Source: Streptomyces xylophagus
GTDB taxonomy: Bacteria; Actinomycetota; Actinomycetes; Streptomycetales; Streptomycetaceae
Assembly: GCF_000716435.1 (NCBI RefSeq)
Contig: NZ_JNWO01000013.1
Span: 62,001 to 126,000 of the forward strand
DNA: 64,000 bases
Direction: 5' to 3'
Below are positions 1 through 9,136 of the stretch, in pieces (the first letter of the stretch is position 1; every line of letters begins with the position of its first letter). Made by a program: the position numbers and the translations under genes. The notes under the pieces were generated by a model. That model was not told the DNA's origin. It saw nothing but the letters and a program-made list of their open reading frames with translations, and did no database searches.

Positions 1-2
1 TG

Positions 3-539
3 CTCCCGGCCGTCGACCGTGTGCTCGTCGAGGCCGGGCTCCGGCTCGACGCCGTCACGGGAATCGTCGTCGGCATCGGCCCCGGCCCCTACACCGGGCT
101 GCGCGTCGGGCTGATGACCGCCGACACCTTCGGGCTCGCGCTCGGCGTGCCCGTGCACGGTGTGTGCACGCTGGACGGCCTCGCCTACGCCGCCGACCTC
201 GACGGCCCGTTCGTCGTGGCCACCGACGCGCGGCGCAAGGAGGTGTACTGGGCGCGCTACGCCGACTCCCGGACCCGGGTCACCGACCCGGCGGTGGACC
301 GGCCCGCCGACATCGCCGACGAGGTGGCGGGGCTGCCCGCCGTCGGCGCCGGCGCACTGCTCTACCCCGACACGTTCCCCGGCGCGCACGAACCGGAGCA
401 CGTGTCCGCCGCCGCGCTCGCCTCGCTGGCCGCCGAGCGACTCGCGGCGGGCGTCGAACTCCCCGAGCCCCGGCCGCTGTACCTGCGCCGCCCCGACGCC
501 CAGGTGCCCAAGAACTACAAGGTGGTCACCCCCAAGTGA
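3..539 (+). CDS. tsaB: TsaB, tRNA threonylcarbamoyladenosine (t6A) synthesis protein, 5'-truncated by window edge
   Basis: TsaB is the non-catalytic partner of TsaD in forming t6A at position 37 of ANN-decoding tRNAs. The visible part reads LPAVDRVLVEAGL, then the family signature GIVVGIGPGPYTGLRVGL in the actin-like ASKHA fold, then the metal-site-free core ATDARRKEVYWARY. The frame is open to the left edge, so the first part (about 40 residues) lies outside the window. The stop overlaps the GTG of rimI by 4 nt, indicating translational coupling. The neighbours rimI and tsaD confirm the assignment. Confidence 0.95.
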   Translation, partial: LPAVDRVLVEAGLRLDAVTGIVVGIGPGPYTGLRVGLMTADTFGLALGVPVHGVCTLDGLAYAADLDGPFVVATDARRKEVYWARYADSRTRVTDPAVDRPADIADEVAGLPAVGAGALLYPDTFPGAHEPEHVSAAALASLAAERLAAGVELPEPRPLYLRRPDAQVPKNYKVVTPK

Positions 540-1063
540 CCGAATCCGTGAGCCCTCGACTGCGCGAGATGCGCTGGTGGGACATCGATCCCGTGCTGGA
601 GCTGGAGAAGGACCTCTTCCCCGAGGACGCCTGGTCCCGGGGCATGTTCTGGTCCGAACTGGCGCATGCGCGGGGGGCGGCGGCGACCCGCCGGTACCTG
701 GTGGCGGAGGTGACCGGTGCGGAGACCGAGAGCGGCGTCCGGGTCATCGGATACGCGGGCCTCGCCACCACCGGCGAGCAGGCCGACATCCAGACCATCG
801 CCGTCGCCCGCGACCACTGGGGCACCGGCCTCGGCTCCACCCTCCTCACCGAACTCCTCAGCGCGGCAAGCGAGTTCGAGTGCGCCGAGGTCATGCTCGA
901 ATGCCGTGTCGACAACGTTCGCGCGCAGAAGCTGTACGAGCGTTTCGGCTTCGCCCCCATCGGGTTCCGGCGCGGCTACTACCAGCCGGGCAACGTCGAC
1001 GCCCTGGTGATGCGGCTGACCGACCCATCAACTTCCGTACAAGGAACCGAGATCAATGGCTGA
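536..1063 (+). CDS. rimI: RimI, ribosomal protein S18-alanine N-acetyltransferase
   Basis: A 175-residue GNAT acetyltransferase that modifies the N-terminal alanine of S18. GNAT motif A is visible as [18 protein letters not shown] (R/QxxGxG/A acetyl-CoA loop), followed by [21 protein letters not shown], which is motif B and typical of RimI. The GTG start at 536 overlaps the tsaB stop by 4 nt. A longer open frame upstream is only the shadow of tsaB. The stop overlaps the tsaD start by 8 nt. In actinobacteria tsaB-rimI-tsaD is a conserved operon. Confidence 0.93.
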   Translation: MTESVSPRLREMRWWDIDPVLELEKDLFPEDAWSRGMFWSELAHARGAAATRRYLVAEVTGAETESGVRVIGYAGLATTGEQADIQTIAVARDHWGTGLGSTLLTELLSAASEFECAEVMLECRVDNVRAQKLYERFGFAPIGFRRGYYQPGNVDALVMRLTDPSTSVQGTEING

Positions 1064-2153
1064 CGAACCTCTCGTCCTCGGCATCGAGACCTCCTGCGAC
1101 GAGACCGGCGTCGGCATCGTCCGCGGCACCACCCTGCTGGCGGACGCGGTCGCGTCCAGCGTCGACGAACACGCCCGCTTCGGCGGGGTCGTACCGGAGG
1201 TGGCGTCCCGCGCCCATCTGGAGGCGATGGTCCCGACGATCCAGCGCGCCCTGAAGGACGCGGGCGTGAGCGCCCGTGACCTGGACGGCATCGCGGTCAC
1301 GGCCGGCCCCGGGCTCGCGGGCGCCCTGCTCGTCGGCGTCAGCGCAGCCAAGGCGTACGCGTACGCGCTCGGCAAGCCGCTCTACGGCGTGAACCACCTC
1401 GCCTCCCACATCTGCGTCGACCAGCTGGAACACGGCCCGCTGCCCGAGCCGACGATGGCGCTGCTGGTGTCCGGCGGTCACTCCTCCCTCCTCCTCTCCT
1501 CCGACATCACCTCGGACGTACGGCCGCTGGGCGCGACGATCGACGACGCGGCGGGCGAGGCCTTCGACAAGATCGCGCGCGTGCTGAACCTCGGCTTCCC
1601 GGGCGGGCCGGTCATCGACCGGTACGCGAAGGAGGGCGACCCGAAGGCGATCACGTTCCCGCGCGGGCTGACCGGGCCGCGCGACCCGGCGTACGACTTC
1701 TCCTTCTCCGGGCTGAAGACGTCCGTGGCCCGCTGGATCGAGGCGAAGCGGGCGGCGGGGGAGGAGGTGCCGGTGCGCGATGTGTCGGCGTCCTTCCAGG
1801 AGGCGGTCGTCGACGTACTGACCCGCAAGGCCGTACGGGCCTGCAAGGACGAGGGCGTCGACCACCTGATGATCGGCGGCGGCGTCGCCGCGAACTCGCG
1901 GCTGCGGGCGCTGGCGGCGGAGCGCTGCGAGGCCGCCGGCATCCGGCTGCGCGTCCCGCGCCCGAAGCTGTGCACGGACAACGGCGCGATGGTCGCCGCG
2001 CTCGGCGCGGAGATGGTGGCGCGGAACCGGGTCCCTTCGGACTGGGACCTGTCGGCGGACTCGTCCTTGCCGGTGACGGACCCGCATGTGCCCGGCCACT
2101 CGCATGACCACGATCACGTGCACGAGGTCAGCAAGGAGAACCTGTACTCGTGA
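1056..2153 (+). CDS. tsaD: TsaD, tRNA N6-adenosine threonylcarbamoyltransferase
   Basis: The catalytic subunit that moves the threonylcarbamoyl group to A37 of tRNA. Of 365 residues, the start reads [16 protein letters not shown] and the metal-binding HxxxH is NHLASHI (His114 and His118). The nucleotide-binding loops [19 protein letters not shown] and [11 protein letters not shown] are all present. The last 20 or so residues add a histidine/aspartate-rich tail ([12 protein letters not shown]) beyond the usual end of the family, which could bind metal. The gene overlaps rimI by 8 nt and the next small gene by 4 nt. Confidence 0.97.
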   Translation: MADEPLVLGIETSCDETGVGIVRGTTLLADAVASSVDEHARFGGVVPEVASRAHLEAMVPTIQRALKDAGVSARDLDGIAVTAGPGLAGALLVGVSAAKAYAYALGKPLYGVNHLASHICVDQLEHGPLPEPTMALLVSGGHSSLLLSSDITSDVRPLGATIDDAAGEAFDKIARVLNLGFPGGPVIDRYAKEGDPKAITFPRGLTGPRDPAYDFSFSGLKTSVARWIEAKRAAGEEVPVRDVSASFQEAVVDVLTRKAVRACKDEGVDHLMIGGGVAANSRLRALAAERCEAAGIRLRVPRPKLCTDNGAMVAALGAEMVARNRVPSDWDLSADSSLPVTDPHVPGHSHDHDHVHEVSKENLYS

Positions 2154-2407
2154 CGACGGTCGCGTTGATGTGGGAGGCACGGGCGGTCCCCGGGCGGGGG
2201 GCTGACCTGCTCGCCTGGGCGCGGCAGCAGAAGCTCCCGGCCGAGCCGCTGCGCCGGGAGTTCCTGCGGGCTCCTCAGGACCGCGTCCTCGTCATCACGT
2301 GGTGGGACGCGGAGTACGACGCCGAGCTGCCGGAACTCCCCGAGCCGGAGGGGGAGTTGGTCATGCGGGCGGTGCATCGGTGGCGGTTCGAGTCGGTGGG
2401 CGAATGA
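2150..2407 (+). CDS. Small conserved hypothetical protein at the end of the tsa operon
   Basis: An 85-residue soluble protein starting with GTG, whose first 4 nt overlap the tsaD stop, so it is the last gene of the tsaB-rimI-tsaD operon. It reads [24 protein letters not shown], then [41 protein letters not shown]. The alternating hydrophobic pattern and the central ITWWD suggest a small alpha/beta-barrel-like (monooxygenase or EthD-like) fold, but no catalytic motif can be named. Its last 80 or so bases are repeated at 3017-3097. Confidence 0.75.
   Translation: MTTVALMWEARAVPGRGADLLAWARQQKLPAEPLRREFLRAPQDRVLVITWWDAEYDAELPELPEPEGELVMRAVHRWRFESVGE
2320..2400 (+). repeat. Left copy of an 80-bp direct repeat flanking a broken toxin-antitoxin pair
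   Basis: This stretch (3' part of the gene at 2150-2407) recurs in the same orientation 697 bp downstream at 3017-3097. The two copies are identical over the roughly 55 bases after position 2344 and slightly diverged before that ([10 protein letters not shown] here, DLPELPRPEG there). Confidence 0.85.
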
Positions 2408-2512
2408 CAACGGTTTTTTCCAGGTAGGGCCACGGGTACTTCTCCTGTGCCCGGCGAAGGCCCCGCCCGCCCGGTGTCCCTGTCGCTCCGTGCAGACAAG
2501 CGAGGCATGTTC

Positions 2513-2674
2513 ATGAATGCCGAAGCTCTTGTCCAGCGTCAGTTGGAGCGGGACCGACTCCGCGAACTCATCAAGGACGCGGAGGGTGAGCACGGTCCGG
2601 TCGACCAGGCCGCTGTCGAGGCCAAGCGAGCCCTCCTGCGCGGTGGCACGGCCGGCCCGACGGACGCCACGTGA
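2513..2674 (+). CDS. Short antitoxin-like protein upstream of a PIN-domain remnant
   Basis: A 53-residue charged helical protein, MNAEALVQRQLERDRLRELIKDAEGEHG then VDQAAVEAKRALLRGG. This resembles the short antitoxins that sit directly before VapC/PIN toxins in Streptomyces. The start at 2513 was chosen because GAGG lies 7 nt upstream; an in-frame ATG at 2507 is too close to it. The stop overlaps the following GTG by 4 nt (GTGA), as is usual for toxin-antitoxin pairs. The downstream toxin appears broken, so the antitoxin may have no partner. Confidence 0.6.
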   Translation: MNAEALVQRQLERDRLRELIKDAEGEHGPVDQAAVEAKRALLRGGTAGPTDAT

Positions 2675-3010
2675 GGGGCACGCCCTTCCCTGACGGCGAG
2701 GGTCCACCCAGGCTCGTACGCCGCACGTCAGTGCTCACGGCGTGGTTCGTCGAGGCCCGCGACCCCAGGACCCAGCAGGCCCGCTTCGGCCACGCCGTCT
2801 CGCGTGTCAACGTCGTCCAGCCCAGCGAAGCAATCGCCCGCCAAGCGAGCAAGCTCCTCGCTTCGGCCGGTCTGCACGGGCACAAGTACGCTCTCGATGC
2901 GATCGTCGCCGCGACGGCGCTCGCCTCGCCCGCACCCGTCACGGTGCTGACCTCGGACCCTGAGGACCTTCGGGATCTCTGCGGTGCCGGAGTTCACGTG
3001 GTCAAGGTCT
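2671..3010 (+). pseudogene. PIN-domain (VapC-like) toxin remnant, N-terminus lost
   Basis: The frame encodes RTSVLTAWFVEARDPRTQQARF, a middle part, then HKYALDAIVAATALASP and VTVLTSDPEDLRDLC. The last two match the C-terminal half of PIN ribonucleases, with the conserved acidic DAIVAA and TSDPEDL motifs. The usual first 35 or so residues with the first catalytic aspartate (xLDxSAL) are absent. The frame has no stop where a PIN protein should end (VHVVKV) and reads on into the repeat copy at 3017. An internal deletion is the simplest explanation. Confidence 0.65.
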
Positions 3011-3016
3011 GCACTG

Positions 3017-3107
3017 CGCCGACCTGCCCGAACTCCCTAGGCCGGAGGGGGAGTTGGTCATGCGGGCGGTGCATCGGTGGCGGTTCGAGTCGGTGGCGGC
3101 GGACTGA
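3017..3107 (+). pseudogene. Right copy of the direct repeat: fragment of the 2150-2407 gene's 3' end
   Basis: In the frame of the original gene this fragment reads [20 protein letters not shown] and then RFESVAAD before its own TGA at 3105. It therefore duplicates the C-terminal 28 or so residues of the small gene upstream. It has no start of its own. Confidence 0.75.
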
Positions 3108-3573
3108 TGGGGGAGTACGACAGCCTCATCGGCTCCTCCCTGTTCTGACCCAGCCACAGCAGCCGCCCGTTCCCGCGCTCCCAGCGGGCGCCGACCGCGG
3201 CCTTGGCCAGCCAGTCCAGCGCCATCGCCAGGGGAACCAGGAGCACCCAGGTGAACCCGAGCACGCCCACGACCAGGTTCGGCAGCAGGAACAGGAGGAG
3301 TCTGCCGAGGCCGAAGGGGCGTTGGGCCGGTGCGGCGCTCGGCAGCGGGAGCGCGGCCTCGAAGTTCGCCACCTCGCCGACCCACTTGAGCCGTGTTCCC
3401 CGCACCAACGTCACGAGCGTGAGGAACACGACCGCGAAGATGGCCGCCCTCCCCACCGAGCCGGCCCGCAGCACCGAGCTGTCGTGCACGCCGACCGCCA
3501 CCGCCGCTCCCATCCCGGTGCCGGCCAACAGCGCCAGGGCGGCCGTCAGTTCACTGTGTACGTACCTGACCAT
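3058..3573 (-). CDS. Small membrane protein of unknown function
   Basis: A 171-residue protein with four likely membrane helices: TAALALLAGTGMGAAVAVGV, AAIFAVVFLTLVTLV, LLLFLLPNLVVGVLGFTWVLLV and the following PLAMALDWL. The start at 3573 (MVRYVHSELTAAL) has a GGGGG-containing RBS and lies 32 nt after the stop of the beta-xylosidase gene, on the same strand. The tail ([17 protein letters not shown]) is read antisense through the duplicated gene fragment at 3017-3107, so the present C-terminus may be a product of that rearrangement. No family recognised. Confidence 0.65.
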   Translation of the reverse strand: MVRYVHSELTAALALLAGTGMGAAVAVGVHDSSVLRAGSVGRAAIFAVVFLTLVTLVRGTRLKWVGEVANFEAALPLPSAAPAQRPFGLGRLLLFLLPNLVVGVLGFTWVLLVPLAMALDWLAKAAVGARWERGNGRLLWLGQNREEPMRLSYSPISPPPPTRTATDAPPA

Positions 3574-3605
3574 CGCATCCCCCGTGTCCTTGGCGCGGGG
3601 GTCGC

Positions 3606-5915
3606 TCACCCCACCCCCGACACCTCCGTCTCGCACCGCAGCCGACGATCGGCGCCGAGCACCCTCACTGGTCCGGTGAGGCTCAGCCGTGCGGTACGCC
3701 TTATGTCCGCGCTGGACGCCGCCAAACGTAGTTCCAGCGCGCCCGGTTCGACCACCCGGCGCCCCGAACGGTCCGTGAACGCCGACAGGTCCGCGTGGAA
3801 GTGGAAGGTCACGCGGGACGCCTCGCCCGGGCCCAACTCCAGTCGCCGGTAACCGATCAGGCGGACGTCCGGGCGGGTGACGGAGGCCACCGGGTCGTGC
3901 AGGTACAGCTGGACGATCTCCGCGCCCGCCCGGCCACCGGTGTTGGTGACGGTGACGGTCAGGTCGTAGAAGCCGTCCGTGTCGATCTCCGGTTCCGCCG
4001 ACGGCTCCGCCGCCTCCCACGCGAACGTCGTGTACGAGCGGCCGTGGCCGAAGGCGTACAGCGGGGTCGGGTCGAGGCTGCTGACCTCGTCGGCGAGGCC
4101 CAACGGGGGCTGCAGATACGTCCAGGGCTGGCCGCCCGGCAAATGCGGGACGCTCACCGGGAGGCGGCCCGACGGGTTGACGCGGCCCGACAGCACTCCC
4201 GCCACCGCCGGGCCGCCCTCCTCCCCAGGGAAGAACGCCTGGACCACCGCGCCCAGACGTCCGTGCCAACGGCCGAGCGCGTAGGGGCGGCCGGTGAGCA
4301 GGACCAGGACCACCGGGACGCCCGTCGATACGAGAGCGTCCAGCAAGTCCGCCTGGACGCCGGGTAGTTGGAGGTCGGCGACATCGCAGCCCTCGCCCGA
4401 CGTACCGCGTCCGAACAGTCCCGCACGGTCGCCCAGCACCGCCACGCACACGTCCGCCTCCGCCGCCCGCGCCACCGCCTCCTCGAAACCGGAGGTGTCC
4501 GGGTCGGAGACATCGCATCCCTCCGCGAACGTCACCTTGGCGTCCGGGAGTTCGGCCCGCAGCGACTCCAGCACTGTGGGGATGTCGATGCCCATCGGTA
4601 CCTCGGGGTGGTGGACGCCCACATGGGACGGGAAGGAGTAGCAGCCCAGCATGGCCAACGCGTCCGCCGCCCTCGGGCCCACCACCGCGATCCGCGCCTC
4701 CGGAGGCAACGGCAGCAGTCCGTCCGGGTTGTCCAGCAACACCACCGACTCTTCCGCGAGTTGGCGGGCCAGGGCGCGGTTCGCCGCCGAGTCGAGGTCG
4801 ATCCGCCCGCTCGGCTCCGGCGACCAGTCCTCGTCCAGCAGCCCCAACTCGGCCTTCTGCAACAGCACTCGACGCGCCGCCCGGTCCACCAACGCCTCCG
4901 GGATCTCACCCGCCCGCACCGCCTCCACCAACGGCTTCCCGTAGCACTTCAACGTCGGCAGCTCCACGTCGATCCCCGCCGCCAGCGCCGCGTGCGCGGC
5001 CTGCGCCGGGCTGCCCGCCACCCGGTGCAGCGTCTCCAGGAAACCGATGCCGAAGTAGTCGGCGACCACCGTGCCGGTGAACTCCCAGTCGTCGCGGAGG
5101 AGTTCGGTCAGCAGGCGCGGATCCGCCGACGCCGGGACACCGTCCGTCTCGTTGTACGCCGCCATCACCGAGCGCGCCCCGCCCTCCCGCAGCGCCATCT
5201 CGAACGGCGGCAGCACCACGTCCGCGAACTCCCGCGTCCCGGCCCGCACCGGCGCCAGATTCCGCGCCCCCACCGAGGACGCGTACCCGGCGAAGTGCTT
5301 CAGCGTCGCGACGATCCCGGCCGACTCCAGCCCCCGCACATACGCGGCACCGACGGTCCCCACCAGGTACGGGTCCTCACCGATCGTCTCCTCCACCCGC
5401 CCCCAGCGCGGATCCCGTACGACGTCCAGGACCGGGGCGAGGCCCTGGTGGACGCCGGCCGCGCGCAGGTCGGCGCCGATGTGCCGGGCCATCTCCTCGA
5501 CCAGCGGCGGATCGAAACTCGCGCCCCAGGCCAGCGGCACCGGGTACGCCGTCGCACCCCAGGCGGTGAACCCCGCCAGGCACTCCTCATGGGCGACCGC
5601 CGGAATGCCGAAGCGCCCCGCCGCCGCGATCCTGCGCTGCGCGCGGGCCAGCGCCTGCGCGCCCAACTCCGGGTCCACCGGGGCCGTACCGAAGGAACGG
5701 GTGAGCTGGCCCAGCCCCAGGGTGATCAGCTCGTCCCAGTCGTAGTCCGAGGTCATCTCCCGCTGGAGCGGCGCGACTCCCTCGCCGTCCGTGTCGGCGC
5801 CCACCCACACGCCGTACAACTGGGCGGTCTTCTCCTCCAGGGTCATCCGGGCGAGCAGGTCGTCGACGCGGGCGGCGGCGGGCAGGGCGCGGTCGCGCCA
5901 GGGGGCGGTGGTCAT
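3606..5915 (-). CDS. bxlA: GH3 glycosidase, probable beta-xylosidase (BxlA-like)
   Basis: A 769-residue cytoplasmic (no signal peptide) family 3 glycoside hydrolase. The N-terminal barrel has the conserved ATLKHFAGYAS (substrate-binding K-H) and the nucleophile aspartate in GTVVADYFGIGF. The GH3 C-terminal domain follows (RIAVVGPRAADALAMLGCY ... GRPYALGRW ... FFPGEEGGPAVAGVL). A fibronectin III-like domain ends the protein (DLTVTVTNTGGRAGAEIVQLYL). Length and operon order match Streptomyces BxlA, which hydrolyses imported xylo-oligosaccharides; the substrate is inferred from this context and from the neighbouring xylanase. It is 48 nt downstream of the second permease gene. Confidence 0.85.
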   Translation of the reverse strand: MTTAPWRDRALPAAARVDDLLARMTLEEKTAQLYGVWVGADTDGEGVAPLQREMTSDYDWDELITLGLGQLTRSFGTAPVDPELGAQALARAQRRIAAAGRFGIPAVAHEECLAGFTAWGATAYPVPLAWGASFDPPLVEEMARHIGADLRAAGVHQGLAPVLDVVRDPRWGRVEETIGEDPYLVGTVGAAYVRGLESAGIVATLKHFAGYASSVGARNLAPVRAGTREFADVVLPPFEMALREGGARSVMAAYNETDGVPASADPRLLTELLRDDWEFTGTVVADYFGIGFLETLHRVAGSPAQAAHAALAAGIDVELPTLKCYGKPLVEAVRAGEIPEALVDRAARRVLLQKAELGLLDEDWSPEPSGRIDLDSAANRALARQLAEESVVLLDNPDGLLPLPPEARIAVVGPRAADALAMLGCYSFPSHVGVHHPEVPMGIDIPTVLESLRAELPDAKVTFAEGCDVSDPDTSGFEEAVARAAEADVCVAVLGDRAGLFGRGTSGEGCDVADLQLPGVQADLLDALVSTGVPVVLVLLTGRPYALGRWHGRLGAVVQAFFPGEEGGPAVAGVLSGRVNPSGRLPVSVPHLPGGQPWTYLQPPLGLADEVSSLDPTPLYAFGHGRSYTTFAWEAAEPSAEPEIDTDGFYDLTVTVTNTGGRAGAEIVQLYLHDPVASVTRPDVRLIGYRRLELGPGEASRVTFHFHADLSAFTDRSGRRVVEPGALELRLAASSADIRRTARLSLTGPVRVLGADRRLRCETEVSGVG

Positions 5916-5963
5916 GAAACTCCTGTCAGAGAAAGGGGGTTCGGCTGCCGGGGTCCGCCGGGA

Positions 5964-6863
5964 TCATTTGCCGCCTACGCCCATCAGGCCGCCGATCAGG
6001 GCGCGCCGGGCCACCAGGTAGACGGCGAAGATCGGGATGCCGGAGAGGACGACCGAGGCGAGCAGGGCCGGGATGTTCACGCCGAACTGGCTGACGTAGT
6101 TGAAGAGTCCGAGGGTGAGGACGCGGGGGCCGTCGGACTGGGTGAAGATCAGCGGGAAGAGGAAGCCGTTCCAGGCCTGGAGCGCCGCGTAGATGACGAC
6201 GGTGCTGATGCCGCCCTTGGTCAGCGGGATGACCAGTTGGAACAGCATCCGGGTCGCCGAGGCGCCGTCGAGCGCCATTGCCTCGTACAGATCCTCCGAG
6301 ATGTCCCGCAGCGTGCCGGTCAGGATCAGCACGGAGACGGGCATCGCGAAGGCCGCGGTGGGGAGGACGACCGCCAACAGGCTGTCGTAGAGGTCGAGTT
6401 TGGCGATCATCAGGTACAGGGGGACCACGACGGCCTGCGCCGGTATCGCCACTCCCAGCAGGAACAGCCGGAAGGCCGCGCCCGACCAGACCGACCTCGT
6501 GCGCACGGCCACGTAGGCGAGCGGCACGCACAGCACGAGCACGATGCCTACGACCGCTGCCGCGACCAGTGCGGTGTTGGCGAGGAAGTGGCCGAACCCG
6601 TTGTGCAGGACGGTGTTGTAGTTGGCGAAGGTCGGATCGGTGGGCGGCTTCAGGGCGTTGTTGCCCAGGGCCTTGTCCTGGCGGGTGAGAGAGGCCGAGA
6701 TCATCGCGTAGATCGGGACGATGACGACGGCGAGCCAGAGGAGCGAGCCGAGGCCGGCGACGGGGTTGGGACGCCTGCTCCAGTGCCGGCGCCTGCGGGT
6801 AGGTCGCTCGGCCACGGGTTCCTCCGCCGTCTTCACCGGACGCGGCAACGTGTCGTGTGACAC
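5964..6863 (-). CDS. bxlG: Sugar ABC transporter inner-membrane permease (MalG type)
   Basis: A 299-residue CUT1-family permease with six membrane helices. The EAA loop that docks the ATPase is EAMALDGASATRMLFQLVIPL, and the protein ends in the MalG-type RRALIGGLMGVGGK. It starts 4 nt after the stop of the partner permease. With bxlF and the binding protein it should import xylobiose or xylo-oligosaccharides. No ATPase gene is present here; streptomycetes commonly use the shared ATPase MsiK encoded elsewhere. Confidence 0.88.
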   Translation of the reverse strand: MSHDTLPRPVKTAEEPVAERPTRRRRHWSRRPNPVAGLGSLLWLAVVIVPIYAMISASLTRQDKALGNNALKPPTDPTFANYNTVLHNGFGHFLANTALVAAAVVGIVLVLCVPLAYVAVRTRSVWSGAAFRLFLLGVAIPAQAVVVPLYLMIAKLDLYDSLLAVVLPTAAFAMPVSVLILTGTLRDISEDLYEAMALDGASATRMLFQLVIPLTKGGISTVVIYAALQAWNGFLFPLIFTQSDGPRVLTLGLFNYVSQFGVNIPALLASVVLSGIPIFAVYLVARRALIGGLMGVGGK

Positions 6864-6867
6864 TCCG

Positions 6868-7794
6868 TCACATCCCTTCGCGGGTACTGCGCATGGCGCC
6901 GAAACCGGTGAGCCTGACCAGGACGAGGGAGAGCGCGGTGGCGATGACGACCAGGAAGGTCGCGATCGCGCTCGCGTAGCCGAAGTCGTAACTCTTGAAG
7001 CCGGCCTCGTACATCAGGTACGGCAGGATCGCCGTGTCCGTGCCGGGGCCGCCCTGCGTGAGGATCAGGACGGTCTCGAAGTAGGTGAGCGACCCGACGA
7101 TCATCAGCACGCTGGAGGTCGTGGCCGTGTTGCGGAGTTGGGGCAGTGTGATCGAGAAGAACTGGCGATAGCGCCCGGCGCCGTCAATTGCCGCCGCCTG
7201 GTAGAGGACTTCGGGGATCTGCCGGGCCCCGCCCTGATAGATCAGCGTGTGGAAGGGGATGAACTGCCACCCCCCGACAAACACGATCGCGAGAAACGCA
7301 CCGCTGGTCGAGCCGAGCGTGTCCTGGTGAATGACGCCGAAGTTCGGGTCGAGCAGGGCGTAGAAGAGCAGCGCGATCGCGGTCGAGGACAGCAGGAACG
7401 GCACGAAGAAGATCGCGGAGAGGATCGCCCGGTTGCGCTGCCGCCCCGCTGCCCAGACACCGAGGAGGAGAGACACGACGGTTTGGAAAGCCCAGCTGGT
7501 CACCGTCAACAGCACGGTGACGCTGAGGGATTGGGTGAGGCGGGAGTCGTGCAGCAACTTCTGCCAGTTGGCGAGCCCGACGGGTTTCGGATCCCCGAGC
7601 CCATTCCAGGTGGTGAAGGACAGGTAGACGGCCAGCACCATGGGCGCAACGGCGAAGAACACGAAGAACAAAACCCCGGGCGCGGCCCAAGCCGCGTGAG
7701 GCACAGCGCCCCGATAGGGGCGCGGGGAACTGCGCGACCAGCCACGACGCACCTGCACCCGACGAACAACCCCACCCGCGGAGCGCTCGCTCAC
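6868..7794 (-). CDS. bxlF: Sugar ABC transporter permease (MalF/UgpA type) with repeat-derived N-terminus
   Basis: A 308-residue permease with six helices ([23 protein letters not shown] first) and EAA loop [26 protein letters not shown] at 7794 overlaps the stop of the binding protein by 4 nt. Residues of about 14-32 ([20 protein letters not shown]) are read through a dispersed Streptomyces repeat that is normally intergenic (see 7703-7750). The conserved part begins near HAAWAAPG, so the N-terminal extension may be a late addition. Confidence 0.87.
   Translation of the reverse strand: MSERSAGGVVRRVQVRRGWSRSSPRPYRGAVPHAAWAAPGVLFFVFFAVAPMVLAVYLSFTTWNGLGDPKPVGLANWQKLLHDSRLTQSLSVTVLLTVTSWAFQTVVSLLLGVWAAGRQRNRAILSAIFFVPFLLSSTAIALLFYALLDPNFGVIHQDTLGSTSGAFLAIVFVGGWQFIPFHTLIYQGGARQIPEVLYQAAAIDGAGRYRQFFSITLPQLRNTATTSSVLMIVGSLTYFETVLILTQGGPGTDTAILPYLMYEAGFKSYDFGYASAIATFLVVIATALSLVLVRLTGFGAMRSTREGM
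7703..7750 (+). repeat. Dispersed GGGGCGCGGGGAACTGCGCGA repeat inside the bxlF coding region
   Basis: The stretch around 7716-7739 (AGGGGCGCGGGGAACTGCGC and flank) matches a second copy in this window at 52914-52960, which lies between genes. It is a repeat seen widely in Streptomyces intergenic DNA (recalled, not searched). Here it forms codons of the permease N-terminus. Confidence 0.75.
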
Positions 7795-9119
7795 TTCAAC
7801 CCCTTGAGCGCCGACACGAACTGCTCCGGCGAACTCTTCCCCACGAACAGCTTGTTGATCTCGGTGAGCATCGGCGTAGACACATCCGGATCCACCGCCT
7901 GATCCCAGCTCAACGTGAACGCCGGTGCCTGCTGGACCATTTGGTACTGGAACTTCGCGAACTCGGGGTTGGGCGAGGAGTCCAGCAACTTCTCCGCGTT
8001 GGCGGTGGTCGGAATGTCCCCGTTGGCGACAAGGTCCTTCGCATACGCCTCCGACGCACAGTCCCGCAGAAACGCAATCGCCGCGTCCTTGTTCCCCGTA
8101 CGCGCGTTCACAGACCAGTAGTTGGTGGGATTCCCGACCACGTTACGGATATCGCCCGCCCCACCCTCGTACTTCGGAAAGGCGAACCACCCCAGATTGC
8201 TCTTGGCGAAGTCGGGAAACTTCCCGAGCTGAGTGGAGTACTCCCACGACCCCATCAGATGCATCGCCGCCTTCCCCTTGGCGAAGACCGCGGGCGCGCC
8301 CCCGTTGACGTACGACACAGAGCTGAACCCCTTGCCGAACGCCCCGTCGTCGATGAGCTCCTTCACCGTCTCGGCGGCCTTGAGGACAGCGGGGTCGCCC
8401 CACCCGGACGCATCCCCATTCTTGATCTTGTCGAAGACCCCGGGCCCGCCGATCCGATCGACCAGGTACTCAAGCCACATCAACTCGGGCCAGATATCCG
8501 CACCGCCGAGCGCGAACGGGGTGATGCCCGCGGCCTTGAGCTTCTTGTTGATGTCGAGCAACTCGGCCCAGGTGGTGGGCGGTTGGAGCTTGTGCGCGGC
8601 GAAGACGGTCTTGTTGTAGAAGAGGATCACGGGCTGCATGCCACGCATCGGTATGCCGTAGTTCTTGCCCTTGAGCGCGCCCGCCGCGAGCACCGACGGC
8701 AGGAAGCCGCCGCTGAGGACCGGGTCGGACTTGATGGTGTCGGTGAGGTCGACCAGTTGGTTCGCCTCCTGGTACGCCTTGATCGAGCCGCCGCCCCAGT
8801 TGAAGAAGACGTCCGGCGCGTTCGGGGAGCCCATCGCCGTGCGCAGCTTGGCCGGGTAGTCGGTGCCGGGCACCTTCTCCAGCTTGATCTTGCCCTTGGC
8901 CTTCTTCGCCGCCGCCGACGCGTTGAACCGGGTGACGGCCTTGACCTGCACCTTCGTCGCGTCGTCGCCGTAGACGAACGCGGTGACCGTGCCGCTGCTG
9001 CCGGTGCTGTCACTGGAGCCGCAGGCCGTGAGGCCGGTGGTGAGCAGGGTGGTGGCACCGGCGCCGAGCACCCAGCGCCTGCTGAACGTACGCCCGCCGT
9101 TGGACGTGTTGGGCTCCAT
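7791..9119 (-). CDS. bxlE: Extracellular sugar-binding lipoprotein of the ABC importer (BxlE-like)
   Basis: A 442-residue solute-binding protein. The start [21 protein letters not shown] has a twin-arginine-type signal (SRRWVL) running into a lipobox, LTAC with the lipidated Cys33, so it should be exported folded and anchored outside. The mature part begins with a Ser/Gly linker and continues as a CUT1 binding protein ([22 protein letters not shown] ... [24 protein letters not shown] ... [19 protein letters not shown]). It is the first gene of the importer-xylosidase operon and is divergent from the LacI gene. The upstream region holds two CGAATGTT[T/C]CG boxes. The nearby RBS is GAGG. Confidence 0.88.
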   Translation of the reverse strand: MEPNTSNGGRTFSRRWVLGAGATTLLTTGLTACGSSDSTGSSGTVTAFVYGDDATKVQVKAVTRFNASAAAKKAKGKIKLEKVPGTDYPAKLRTAMGSPNAPDVFFNWGGGSIKAYQEANQLVDLTDTIKSDPVLSGGFLPSVLAAGALKGKNYGIPMRGMQPVILFYNKTVFAAHKLQPPTTWAELLDINKKLKAAGITPFALGGADIWPELMWLEYLVDRIGGPGVFDKIKNGDASGWGDPAVLKAAETVKELIDDGAFGKGFSSVSYVNGGAPAVFAKGKAAMHLMGSWEYSTQLGKFPDFAKSNLGWFAFPKYEGGAGDIRNVVGNPTNYWSVNARTGNKDAAIAFLRDCASEAYAKDLVANGDIPTTANAEKLLDSSPNPEFAKFQYQMVQQAPAFTLSWDQAVDPDVSTPMLTEINKLFVGKSSPEQFVSALKGLK

Positions 9120-9136
9120 GGACAGCACCTCTCGTG

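Noticed and set aside
4368..6860. A long plus-strand open frame (830 codons) antisense to the xylosidase and permease
   Set aside because: It is Arg-rich, without a domain, and an artefact of high-GC codon bias opposite a strongly supported gene.
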